The position numbers and the translations under genes are program-made. Of a stretch of 64,000 nt of DNA, positions 34,301-48,100 are shown one piece after another. Each line of letters begins with the position of its first letter. The first letter of the stretch is position 1. The notes beneath the pieces are model-generated. The model saw nothing but the letters and a program-made list of their open reading frames with translations, was not told where the DNA came from and ran no database searches. Source of the stretch: Parapristionchus giblindavisi (Eukaryota > Nematoda > Chromadorea > Rhabditida > Diplogasteridae); contig CALSFV010000245.1 in the NCBI GenBank assembly GCA_943737045.1, positions 385,001 to 449,000 of the forward strand, read 5' to 3'.

Positions 34301-37300
34301 TTTGTGAGCAGGTAATAAAGTTTGAAATTATATTCATGTATAAAGATATTTCTGCTTTGTTGTTCATTGTTTGTATTGTGGAATTTGACTGTACGGTGTT
34401 CCTTGGATGTAAAATAAGAAGGCGTGAGATACTGTTTTGAACTATTGGGATACTGTAGAAAGTTGACCTAACCATCAATCAATAATGAGTTCTGACACTA
34501 CTTTCTACAGTTCTCCTAAGTAATACGCGCACGTCATAATCAAAGGAACATCGTCGTCATGCAAATGTTCTATGTATATATCGAGAATGTTGAAAATCGG
34601 GCAAGCGAGCTTTCTGTAGCTTGGTTTGAGGCACCCGGCTATATTTTGAATTGGTATGTGCATGGCTCGCTAGTGGCCCCGTATTGTAAAACTGGGAAGC
34701 CTGAAAAGCTGGCCATCCATTTATTTCTGTCGAGTGTCTGCCACTGGCTACAAAAATCGTACTAGCCCTGTTTTAACATTCTCTGAGTGTTATTTCATTT
34801 AAATTTAGATAGTTATTTTTTAATATTTTCAGATTCATCTGTCTGTCTTATGGATAGACCAGCCGGTTGCGCGCGCCTACGGCGCGCGTTATCGACTGCA
34901 TTGTGCCTAGGGCGCTAGGTTGGGTTGTGTGTTGTTTATTGACGTTTGTAGAAAATCAGCAGTTTTTTTTTGAGAATTTCTTCGTCTTTTTGAATTTATC
35001 AGAGGTGGATGAGACTTGACGATGACTTCACAGAATTTTACTCAAATCTGACCAATCGAACTTATTCTGACCCACCGACTGTAGTCTACAATAAGCATAA
35101 TCATATAACTCGAATAATGCTTAGTACGACAATTTTTACTCAAAGCTGACCATCGGTACTTAATCTGACCCACCGAACCGGGTTACGGTAGTCTACAATA
35201 GATATAATCATATAACTCGAATAATGCTTATTGTTAGTACGACAATTTTTTACTTAAAGCTGACCATCGGTACTTAATCTGACCCACCGAACCGGGATAC
35301 GGTAGCTAATAATCATATTCCTTATCTTGCTAACGTAATCGGTGATGTGCTTGGTTGAGTTACAGTAATATGTATCATGACGTATAACACTAATGTTAAC
35401 TTACCTTGCCTTAACTTAATTTACGTTAGCATGACTTAATTTTACATTGTTTACTTAACTGTACTTAACTTATTCCTTATGGCCTTATTACTTAACTTAA
35501 TCCTTGACATATAACTTAAGTAATGACGACTTGACTTATTAGCTAACTTGGTATGGCTCGGACCCGACTAAGCCCCGCCCACCGCTGATCAGTTCCATCG
35601 CGCACCAAACCCGTCTGGTGTACGCCGAGCACTACATTGAAAGAGGGAGAGAGAGAAAGGGGGCGTGGCCGGTAACAAACACGATCACTTTTCTGCTTTA
35701 TTTATAGTGTATTGATTATCGATTGAACGATTGAGCTTCGCCGGTTATCGATTGAACAACTTCTACCATGATAGCTGCGATGTCTTCTAGAACGATCATT
35801 TGTGAGCAGGTAATAAAGTTTGAAATTATATTCATGTATAAAGATATTTCTGCTTTGTTGTTCATTGTTTGTATTGTGGAATTTGACTGTACGGTGTTCC
35901 TTGGATGTAAAATAAGAAGGCGTGAGATACTGTTTTGAACTATTGGGATACTGTAGAAAGTTGACCTAACCATCAATCAATAATGAGTTCTGACACTACT
36001 TTCTACAGTACTCCTAAGTAATACGCGCACGTCATAATCAAAGGAACATCGTCGTCAGGCAAATGTTCTATGTATATATCGAGAATGTTGAAAATCGGGC
36101 AAGCGAGCTTTCTGTAGCTTGGTTTGAGGCACCCGGCTATATTTTGAATTGGTATGTGCATGGCTCGCTAGTGGCCCCGTATTGTAAAACTGGGAAGCCT
36201 GAAAAGCTGGCCATCCATTTATTTCTGTCGAGTGTCTGCCACTGGCTACAGAAATCGTACTAGCCCTGTTTTAACATTCTCTGAGTGTTATTTCATTTAA
36301 ATTTAGATAGTTATTTTTTAATATTTTCAGATTCATCTGTCTGTCTTATGGATAGATTATCGATTGATTATCGATTGAACGATTGAGCTTCGCCGGTTAT
36401 CGATTGAACAACTTCTACCATGATAGCGGCGATGTCTTCTAGAACGATCATTTGTGAGCAGGTAATAAAGTTTGAAATTATATTCATGTATAAAGATATT
36501 TCTGCTTTGTTGTTCATTGTTTGTATTGTGGAATTTGACTGTACGGTGTTCCTTGGATGTAAAATAAGAAGGCGTGAGATACCGTTTTGAACTATGCGGA
36601 TACTGTAGAGAGTGGAACTAACTATCAATCAATAATGAATTTCCGCCACAACTTTCTACAGTACTCCTAAATAATACGCGCACGTCATAATCAAAGGAAC
36701 ATCGTCGTCAGGCAAATGTTCTATGTATATATCGAGAATGTTGAAAATCGGGCAAGCGAGCTTTCTGTAGCTTGGTTTGAGGCACCCGGCTATATTTTGA
36801 ATTGGTATGTGCATGGCTCGCTAGTGGCCCCGTATTGTAAAACTGGGAAGCCTGAAAAGCTGGCCATCCATTTATTTCTGTCGAGTGTCTGCCACTGGCT
36901 ACAAAAATCGTACTAGCCCTGTTTTAACATTCTCTGAGTGTTATTTCATTTAAATTTAGATAGTTATTTTTTAATATTTTCAGATTCATCTGTCTGTCTT
37001 ATGGATAGATTATCGATTGAACGATTGAGCTTCGCCGGTTATCGATTGAACAACTTCTACCATGATAGCTGCGATGTCTTCTAGAACGATCATTTGTGAG
37101 CAGGTAATAAAGTTTGAAATTATATTCATGTATAAAGATATTTCTGCTTTGTTGTTCATTGTTTGTATTGTGGAATTTGACTGTACGGTGTTCCTTGGAT
37201 GTAAAATAAGAAGGCGTGAGATACTGTTTTGAACTATTGGGATACTGTAGAAAGTTGACCTAACCATCAATCAATAATGAGTTCTGACACTACTTTCTAC

Positions 37301-39957
37301 AGTACTCCTAAGTAATACGCGCACGTCATAATCAAAGGAACATCGTCGTCAGGCAAATGTTCTATGTATATATCGAGAATGTTGAAAATCGGGCAAGCGA
37401 GCTTTCTGTAGCTTGGTTTGAGGCACCCGGCTATATTTTGAATTGGTATGTGCATGGCTCGCTAGTGGCCCCGTATTGTAAAACTGGGAAGCCTGAAAAG
37501 CTGGCCATCCATTTATTTCTGTCGAGTGTCTGCCACTGGCTACAGAAATCGTACTAGCCCTGTTTTAACATTCTCTGAGTGTTATTTCATTTAAATTTAG
37601 ATAGTTATTTTTTAATATTTTCAGATTCATCTGTCTGTCTTATGGATAGATTATCGATTGATTATCGATTGAACGATTGAGCTTCGCCGGTTATCGATTG
37701 AACAACTTCTACCATGATAGCGGCGATGTCTTCTAGAACGATCATTTGTGAGCAGGTAATAAAGTTTGAAAATATATTCATGTATAAAGATATTTCTGCT
37801 TTGTTGTTCATTGTTTGTATTGTGGAATTTGACTGTACGGTGTTCCTTGGATGTAAAATAAGAAGGCGTGAGATACCGTTTTGAACTATGCGGATACTGT
37901 AGAGAGTGGAACTAACTATCAATCAATAATGAATTTCCGCCACAACTTTCTACAGTACTCCTAAATAATACGCGCACGTCATAATCAAAGGAACATCGTC
38001 GTCAGGCAAATGTTCTATGTATATATCGAGAATGTTGAAAATCGGGCAAGCGAGCTTTCTGTAGCTTGGTTTGAGGCACCCGGCTATATTTTGAATTGGT
38101 ATGTGCATGGCTCGCTAGTGGCCCCGTATTGTAAAACTGGGAAGCCTGAAAAGCTGGCCATCCATTTATTTCTGTCGAGTGTCTGCCACTGGCTACAGAA
38201 ATCGTACTAGCCCTGTTTTAACATTCTCTGAGTGTTATTTCATTTAAATTTAGATAGTTATTTTTTAATATTTTCAGATTCATCTGTCTGTCTTATGGAT
38301 AGATTATCGATTGATTATCGATTGAACGATTGAGCTTCGCCGGTTATCGATTGAACAACTTCTACCATGATAGCTGCGATGTCTTCTAGAACGATCATTT
38401 GTGAGCAGGTAATAAAGTTTGAAAATATATTCATGTATAAAGATATTTCTGCTTTGTTGTTCATTGTTTGTATTGTGGAATTTGACTGTACGGTGTTCCT
38501 TGGATGTAAAATAAGAAGGCGTGAGATACCGTTTTGAACTATGCGGATACTGTAGAGAGTGGAACTAACTATCAATCAATAATGAATTTCCGCCACAACT
38601 TTCTACAGTACTCCTAAATAATACGCGCACGTCATAATCAAAGGAACATCGTCGTCAGGCAAATGTTCTATGTATATATCGAGAATGTTGAAAATCGGGC
38701 AAGCGAGCTTTCTGTAGCTTGGTTTGAGGCACCCGGCTATATTTTGAATTGGTATGTGCATGGCTCGCTAGTGGCCCCGTATTGTAAAACTGGGAAGCCT
38801 GAAAAGCTGGCCATCCATTTATTTCTGTCGAGTGTCTGCCACTGGCTACAAAAATCGTACTAGCCCTGTTTTAACATTCTCTGAGTGTTATTTCATTTAA
38901 ATTTAGATAGTTATTTTTTAATATTTTCAGATTCATCTGTCTGTCTTATGGATAGATTATCGATTGAACGATTGAGCTTCGCCGGTTATCGATTGAACAA
39001 CTTCTACCATGATAGCTGCGATGTCTTCTAGAACGATCATTTGTGAGCAGGTAATAAAGTTTGAAATTATATTCATGTATAAAGATATTTCTGCTTTGTT
39101 GTTCATTGTTTGTATTGTGGAATTTGACTGTACGGTGTTCCTTGGATGTAAAATAAGAAGGCGTGAGATACTGTTTTGAACTATTGGGATACTGTAGAAA
39201 GTTGACCTAACCATCAATCAATAATGAGTTCTGACACTACTTTCTACAGTACTCCTAAGTAATACGCGCACGTCATAATCAAAGGAACATCGTCGTCAGG
39301 CAAATGTTCTATGTATATATCGAGAATGTTGAAAATCGGGCAAGCGAGCTTTCTGTAGCTTGGTTTGAGGCACCCGGCTATATTTTGAATTGGTATGTGC
39401 ATGGCTCGCTAGTGGCCCCGTATTGTAAAACTGGGAAGCCTGAAAAGCTGGCCATCCATTTATTTCTGTCGAGTGTCTGCCACTGGCTACAGAAATCGTA
39501 CTAGCCCTGTTTTAACATTCTCTGAGTGTTATTTCATTTAAATTTAGATAGTTATTTTTTAATATTTTCAGATTCATCTGTCTGTCTTATGGATAGATTA
39601 TCGATTGATTATCGATTGAACGATTGAGCTTCGCCGGTTATCGATTGAACAACTTCTACCATGATAGCTGCGATGTCTTCTAGAACGATCATTTGTGAGC
39701 AGGTAATAAAGTTTGAAATTATATTCATGTATAAAGATATTTCTGCTTTGTTGTTCATTGTTTGTATTGTGGAATTTGACTGTACGGTGTTCCTTGGATG
39801 TAAAATAAGAAGGCGTGAGATACCGTTTTGAACTATGCGGATACTGTAGAGAGTGGAACTAACTATCAATCAATAATGAATTTCCGCCACAACTTTCTAC
39901 AGTACTCCTAAATAATACGCGCACGTCATAATCAAAGGAACATCGTCGTCAGGCAAA
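28384..39957. repeat. Higher-order repeat, 7327-bp offset
   Basis: The ~3.9-kb stretch after segment 2 (unit starts 28736, 29389, 30030, 30683, 31336, 31977, 32630) recurs after segment 3 (36063, 36716, 37357, 38010, 38663, 39304, 39957). The rare GAAAATATATTC variant units at 30335 and 30988 reappear exactly 7327 bp on, at 37662 and 38315. A third such unit (32282) lacks the variant at its counterpart (39609), suggesting later conversion. Confidence 0.75.
34859..35710. mobile_element. Foreign segment 3, copy of segment 1
   Basis: Same sequence and same flanks, 7327 bp after segment 2. Unit-length patterns after segments 2 and 3 agree for six units (653, 641, 653, 653, 641, 653), marking a segmental duplication of the array. 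Confidence 0.7.
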
Positions 39958-42900
39958 TGTTCTATGTATATATCGAGAATGTTGAAAATCGGGCAAGCGA
40001 GCTTTCTGTAGCTTGGTTTGAGGCACCCGGCTATATTTTGAATTGGTATGTGCATGGCTCGCTAGTGGCCCCGTATTGTAAAACTGGGAAGCCTGAAAAG
40101 CTGGCCATCCATTTATTTCTGTCGAGTGTCTGCCACTGGCTACAGAAATCGTACTAGCCCTGTTTTAACATTCTCTGAGTGTTATTTCATTTAAATTTAG
40201 ATAGTTATTTTTTAATATTTTCAGATTCATCTGTCTGTCTTATGGATAGATTATCGATTGAACGATTGAGCTTCGCCGGTTATCGATTGAACAACTTCTA
40301 CCATGATAGCTGCGATGTCTTCTAGAACGATCATTTGTGAGCAGGTAATAAAGTTTGAAATTATATTCATGTATAAAGATATTTCTGCTTTGTTGTTCAT
40401 TGTTTGTATTGTGGAATTTGACTGTACGGTGTTCCTTGGATGTAAAATAAGAAGGCGTGAGATACTGTTTTGAACTATTGGGATACTGTAGAAAGTTGAC
40501 CTAACCATCAATCAATAATGAGTTCTGACACTACTTTCTACAGTTCTCCTAAGTAATACGCGCACGTCATAATCAAAGGAACATCGTCGTCATGCAAATG
40601 TTCTATGTATATATCGAGAATGTTGAAAATCGGGCAAGCGAGCTTTCTGTAGCTTGGTTTGAGGCACCCGGCTATATTTTGAATTGGTATGTGCATGGCT
40701 CGCTAGTGGCCCCGTATTGTAAAACTGGGAAGCCTGAAAAGCTGGCCATCCATTTATTTCTGTCGAGTGTCTGCCACTGGCTACAAAAATCGTACTAGCC
40801 CTGTTTTAACATTCTCTGAGTGTTATTTCATTTAAATTTAGATAGTTATTTTTTAATATTTTCAGATTCATCTGTCTGTCTTATGGATAGATTATCGATT
40901 GAACGATTGAGCTTCGCCGGTTATCGATTGAACAACTTCTACCATGATAGCTGCGATGTCTTCTAGAACGATCATTTGTGAGCAGGTAATAAAGTTTGAA
41001 ATTATATTCATGTATAAAGATATTTCTGCTTTGTTGTTCATTGTTTGTATTGTGGAATTTGACTGTACGGTGTTCCTTGGATGTAAAATAAGAAGGCGTG
41101 AGATACTGTTTTGAACTATTGGGATACTGTAGAAAGTTGACCTAACCATCAATCAATAATGAGTTCTGACACTACTTTCTACAGTTCTCCTAAGTAATAC
41201 GCGCACGTCATAATCAAAGGAACATCGTCGTCATGCAAATGTTCTATGTATATATCGAGAATGTTGAAAATCGGGCAAGCGAGCTTTCTGTAGCTTGGTT
41301 TGAGGCACCCGGCTATATTTTGAATTGGTATGTGCATGGCTCGCTAGTGGCCCCGTATTGTAAAACTGGGAAGCCTGAAAAGCTGGCCATCCATTTATTT
41401 CTGTCGAGTGTCTGCCACTGGCTACAAAAATCGTACTAGCCCTGTTTTAACATTCTCTGAGTGTTATTTCATTTAAATTTAGATAGTTATTTTTTAATAT
41501 TTTCAGATTCATCTGTCTGTCTTATGGATAGATTATCGATTGAACGATTGAGCTTCGCCGGTTATCGATTGAACAACTTCTACCATGATAGCTGCGATGT
41601 CTTCTAGAACGATCATTTGTGAGCAGGTAATAAAGTTTGAAATTATATTCATGTATAAAGATATTTCTGCTTTGTTGTTCATTGTTTGTATTGTGGAATT
41701 TGACTGTACGGTGTTCCTTGGATGTAAAATAAGAAGGCGTGAGATACTGTTTTGAACTATTGGGATACTGTAGAAAGTTGACCTAACCATCAATCAATAA
41801 TGAGTTCTGACACTACTTTCTACAGTACTCCTAAGTAATACGCGCACGTCATAATCAAAGGAACATCGTCGTCAGGCAAATGTTCTATGTATATATCGAG
41901 AATGTTGAAAATCGGGCAAGCGAGCTTTCTGTAGCTTGGTTTGAGGCACCCGGCTATATTTTGAATTGGTATGTGCATGGCTCGCTAGTGGCCCCGTATT
42001 GTAAAACTGGGAAGCCTGAAAAGCTGGCCATCCATTTATTTCTGTCGAGTGTCTGCCACTGGCTACAAAAATCGTACTAGCCCTGTTTTAACATTCTCTG
42101 AGTGTTATTTCATTTAAATTTAGATAGTTATTTTTTAATATTTTCAGATTCATCTGTCTGTCTTATGGATAGATTATCGATTGAACGATTGAGCTTCGCC
42201 GGTTATCGATTGAACAACTTCTACCATGATAGCTGCGATGTCTTCTAGAACGATCATTTGTGAGCAGGTAATAAAGTTTGAAATTATATTCATGTATAAA
42301 GATATTTCTGCTTTGTTGTTCATTGTTTGTATTGTGGAATTTGACTGTACGGTGTTCCTTGGATGTAAAATAAGAAGGCGTGAGATACTGTTTTGAACTA
42401 TTGGGATACTGTAGAAAGTTGACCTAACCATCAATCAATAATGAGTTCTGACACTACTTTCTACAGTACTCCTAAGTAATACGCGCACGTCATAATCAAA
42501 GGAACATCGTCGTCAGGCAAATGTTCTATGTATATATCGAGAATGTTGAAAATCGGGCAAGCGAGCTTTCTGTAGCTTGGTTTGAGGCACCCGGCTATAT
42601 TTTGAATTGGTATGTGCATGGCTCGCTAGTGGCCCCGTATTGTAAAACTGGGAAGCCTGAAAAGCTGGCCATCCATTTATTTCTGTCGAGTGTCTGCCAC
42701 TGGCTACAGAAATCGTACTAGCCCTGTTTTAACATTCTCTGAGTGTTATTTCATTTAAATTTAGATAGTTATTTTTTAATATTTTCAGATTCATCTGTCT
42801 GTCTTATGGATAGATTATCGATTGATTATCGATTGAACGATTGAGCTTCGCCGGTTATCGATTGAACAACTTCTACCATGATAGCTGCGATGTCTTCTAG

Positions 42901-45120
42901 AACGATCATTTGTGAGCAGGTAATAAAGTTTGAAAATATATTCATGTATAAAGATATTTCTGCTTTGTTGTTCATTGTTTGTATTGTGGAATTTGACTGT
43001 ACGGTGTTCCTTGGATGTAAAATAAGAAGGCGTGAGATACCGTTTTGAACTATGCGGATACTGTAGAGAGTGGAACTAACTATCAATCAATAATGAATTT
43101 CCGCCACAACTTTCTACAGTACTCCTAAATAATACGCGCACGTCATAATCAAAGGAACATCGTCGTCAGGCAAATGTTCTATGTATATATCGAGAATGTT
43201 GAAAATCGGGCAAGCGAGCTTTCTGTAGCTTGGTTTGAGGCACCCGGCTATATTTTGAATTGGTATGTGCATGGCTCGCTAGTGGCCCCGTATTGTAAAA
43301 CTGGGAAGCCTGAAAAGCTGGCCATCCATTTATTTCTGTCGAGTGTCTGCCACTGGCTACAGAAATCGTACTAGCCCTGTTTTAACATTCTCTGAGTGTT
43401 ATTTCATTTAAATTTAGATAGTTATTTTTTAATATTTTCAGATTCATCTGTCTGTCTTATGGATAGATTATCGATTGATTATCGATTGAACGATTGAGCT
43501 TCGCCGGTTATCGATTGAACAACTTCTACCATGATAGCTGCGATGTCTTCTAGAACGATCATTTGTGAGCAGGTAATAAAGTTTGAAAATATATTCATGT
43601 ATAAAGATATTTCTGCTTTGTTGTTCATTGTTTGTATTGTGGAATTTGACTGTACGGTGTTCCTTGGATGTAAAATAAGAAGGCGTGAGATACCGTTTTG
43701 AACTATGCGGATACTGTAGAGAGTGGAACTAACTATCAATCAATAATGAATTTCCGCCACAACTTTCTACAGTACTCCTAAATAATACGCGCACGTCATA
43801 ATCAAAGGAACATCGTCGTCAGGCAAATGTTCTATGTATATATCGAGAATGTTGAAAATCGGGCAAGCGAGCTTTCTGTAGCTTGGTTTGAGGCACCCGG
43901 CTATATTTTGAATTGGTATGTGCATGGCTCGCTAGTGGCCCCGTATTGTAAAACTGGGAAGCCTGAAAAGCTGGCCATCCATTTATTTCTGTCGAGTGTC
44001 TGCCACTGGCTACAAAAATCGTACTAGCCCTGTTTTAACATTCTCTGAGTGTTATTTCATTTAAATTTAGATAGTTATTTTTTAATATTTTCAGATTCAT
44101 CTGTCTGTCTTATGGATAGATTATCGATTGAACGATTGAGCTTCGCCGGTTATCGATTGAACAACTTCTACCATGATAGCTGCGATGTCTTCTAGAACGA
44201 TCATTTGTGAGCAGGTAATAAAGTTTGAAATTATATTCATGTATAAAGATATTTCTGCTTTGTTGTTCATTGTTTGTATTGTGGAATTTGACTGTACGGT
44301 GTTCCTTGGATGTAAAATAAGAAGGCGTGAGATACTGTTTTGAACTATTGGGATACTGTAGAAAGTTGACCTAACCATCAATCAATAATGAGTTCTGACA
44401 CTACTTTCTACAGTACTCCTAAGTAATACGCGCACGTCATAATCAAAGGAACATCGTCGTCAGGCAAATGTTCTATGTATATATCGAGAATGTTGAAAAT
44501 CGGGCAAGCGAGCTTTCTGTAGCTTGGTTTGAGGCACCCGGCTATATTTTGAATTGGTATGTGCATGGCTCGCTAGTGGCCCCGTATTGTAAAACTGGGA
44601 AGCCTGAAAAGCTGGCCATCCATTTATTTCTGTCGAGTGTCTGCCACTGGCTACAGAAATCGTACTAGCCCTGTTTTAACATTCTCTGAGTGTTATTTCA
44701 TTTAAATTTAGATAGTTATTTTTTAATATTTTCAGATTCATCTGTCTGTCTTATGGATAGATTATCGATTGATTATCGATTGAACGATTGAGCTTCGCCG
44801 GTTATCGATTGAACAACTTCTACCATGATAGCTGCGATGTCTTCTAGAACGATCATTTGTGAGCAGGTAATAAAGTTTGAAATTATATTCATGTATAAAG
44901 ATATTTCTGCTTTGTTGTTCATTGTTTGTATTGTGGAATTTGACTGTACGGTGTTCCTTGGATGTAAAATAAGAAGGCGTGAGATACCGTTTTGAACTAT
45001 GCGGATACTGTAGAGAGTGGAACTAACTATCAATCAATAATGAATTTCCGCCACAACTTTCTACAGTACTCCTAAATAATACGCGCACGTCATAATCAAA
45101 GGAACATCGTCGTCAGGCAA

Positions 45121-48100
45121 ATGTTCTATGTATATATCGAGAATGTTGAAAATCGGGCAAGCGAGCTTTCTGTAGCTTGGTTTGAGGCACCCGGCTATAT
45201 TTTGAATTGGTATGTGCATGGCTCGCTGGTGGCCCCGTATTGTAAAACTGGGAAGCCTGAAAAGCTGGCCATCCATTTATTTCTGTCGAGTGTCTGCCAC
45301 TGGCTACAGAAATCGTACTAGCCCTGTTTTAACATTCTCTGAGTGTTATTTCATTTAAATTTAGATAGTTATTTTTTTAATATTTTCAGATTCATCTGTC
45401 TGTCTTATGGATAGATTATCGATTGAACGATTGAGCTTCGCCGGTTATCGATTGAACAACTTCTACCATGATAGCTGCGATGTCTTCTAGAACGATCATT
45501 TGTGAGCAGGTAATAAAGTTTGAAATTATATTCATGTATAAAGATATTTCTGCTTTGTTGTTCATTGTTTGTATTGTGGAATTTGACTGTACGGTGTTCC
45601 TTGGATGTAAAATAAGAAGGCGTGAGATACTGTTTTGAACTATTGGGATACTGTAGAAAGTTGACCTAACCATCAATCAATAATGAGTTCTGACACTACT
45701 TTCTACAGTTCTCCTAAGTAATACGCGCACGTCATAATCAAAGGAACATCGTCGTCATGCAAATGTTCTATGTATATATCGAGAATGTTGAAAATCGGGC
45801 AAGCGAGCTTTCTGTAGCTTGGTTTGAGGCACCCGGCTATATTTTGAATTGGTATGTGCATGGCTCGCTAGTGGCCCCGTATTGTAAAACTGGGAAGCCT
45901 GAAAAGCTGGCCATCCATTTATTTCTGTCGAGTGTCTGCCACTGGCTACAAAAATCGTACTAGCCCTGTTTTAACATTCTCTGAGTGTTATTTCATTTAA
46001 ATTTAGATAGTTATTTTTTAATATTTTCAGATTCATCTGTCTGTCTTATGGATAGATTATCGATTGAACGATTGAGCTTCGCCGGTTATCGATTGAACAA
46101 CTTCTACCATGATAGCTGCGATGTCTTCTAGAACGATCATTTGTGAGCAGGTAATAAAGTTTGAAATTATATTCATGTATAAAGATATTTCTGCTTTGTT
46201 GTTCATTGTTTGTATTGTGGAATTTGACTGTACGGTGTTCCTTGGATGTAAAATAAGAAGGCGTGAGATACCGTTTTGAACTATGCGGATACTGTAGAGA
46301 GTGGAACTAACTATCAATCAATAATGAATTTCCGCCACAACTTTCTACAGTACTCCTAAATAATACGCGCACGTCATAATCAAAGGAACATCGTCGTCAG
46401 GCAAATGTTCTATGTATATATCGAGAATGTTGAAAATCGGGCAAGCGAGCTTTCTGTAGCTTGGTTTGAGGCACCCGGCTATATTTTGAATTGGTATGTG
46501 CATGGCTCGCTAGTGGCCCCGTATTGTAAAACTGGGAAGCCTGAAAAGCTGGCCATCCATTTATTTCTGTCGAGTGTCTGCCACTGGCTACAGAAATCGT
46601 ACTAGCCCTGTTTTAACATTCTCTGAGTGTTATTTCATTTAAATTTAGATAGTTATTTTTTAATATTTTCAGATTCATCTGTCTGTCTTATGGATAGATT
46701 ATCGATTGATTATCGATTGAACGATTGAGCTTCGCCGGTTATCGATTGAACAACTTCTACCATGATAGCTGCGATGTCTTCTAGAACGATCATTTGTGAG
46801 CAGGTAATAAAGTTTGAAATTATATTCATGTATAAAGATATTTCTGCTTTGTTGTTCATTGTTTGTATTGTGGAATTTGACTGTACGGTGTTCCTTGGAT
46901 GTAAAATAAGAAGGCGTGAGATACCGTTTTGAACTATGCGGATACTGTAGAGAGTGGAACTAACTATCAATCAATAATGAATTTCCGCCACAACTTTCTA
47001 CAGTACTCCTAAATAATACGCGCACGTCATAATCAAAGGAACATCGTCGTCAGGCAAATGTTCTATGTATATATCGAGAATGTTGAAAATCGGGCAAGCG
47101 AGCTTTCTGTAGCTTGGTTTGAGGCACCCGGCTATATTTTGAATTGGTATGTGCATGGCTCGCTGGTGGCCCCGTATTGTAAAACTGGGAAGCCTGAAAA
47201 GCTGGCCATCCATTTATTTCTGTCGAGTGTCTGCCACTGGCTACAGAAATCGTACTAGCCCTGTTTTAACATTCTCTGAGTGTTATTTCATTTAAATTTA
47301 GATAGTTATTTTTTTAATATTTTCAGATTCATCTGTCTGTCTTATGGATAGATTATCGATTGAACGATTGAGCTTCGCCGGTTATCGATTGAACAACTTC
47401 TACCATGATAGCTGCGATGTCTTCTAGAACGATCATTTGTGAGCAGGTAATAAAGTTTGAAATTATATTCATGTATAAAGATATTTCTGCTTTGTTGTTC
47501 ATTGTTTGTATTGTGGAATTTGACTGTACGGTGTTCCTTGGATGTAAAATAAGAAGGCGTGAGATACTGTTTTGAACTATTGGGATACTGTAGAAAGTTG
47601 ACCTAACCATCAATCAATAATGAGTTCTGACACTACTTTCTACAGTTCTCCTAAGTAATACGCGCACGTCATAATCAAAGGAACATCGTCGTCATGCAAA
47701 TGTTCTATGTATATATCGAGAATGTTGAAAATCGGGCAAGCGAGCTTTCTGTAGCTTGGTTTGAGGCACCCGGCTATATTTTGAATTGGTATGTGCATGG
47801 CTCGCTAGTGGCCCCGTATTGTAAAACTGGGAAGCCTGAAAAGCTGGCCATCCATTTATTTCTGTCGAGTGTCTGCCACTGGCTACAAAAATCGTACTAG
47901 CCCTGTTTTAACATTCTCTGAGTGTTATTTCATTTAAATTTAGATAGTTATTTTTTAATATTTTCAGATTCATCTGTCTGTCTTATGGATAGATTATCGA
48001 TTGAACGATTGAGCTTCGCCGGTTATCGATTGAACAACTTCTACCATGATAGCTGCGATGTCTTCTAGAACGATCATTTGTGAGCAGGTAATAAAGTTTG

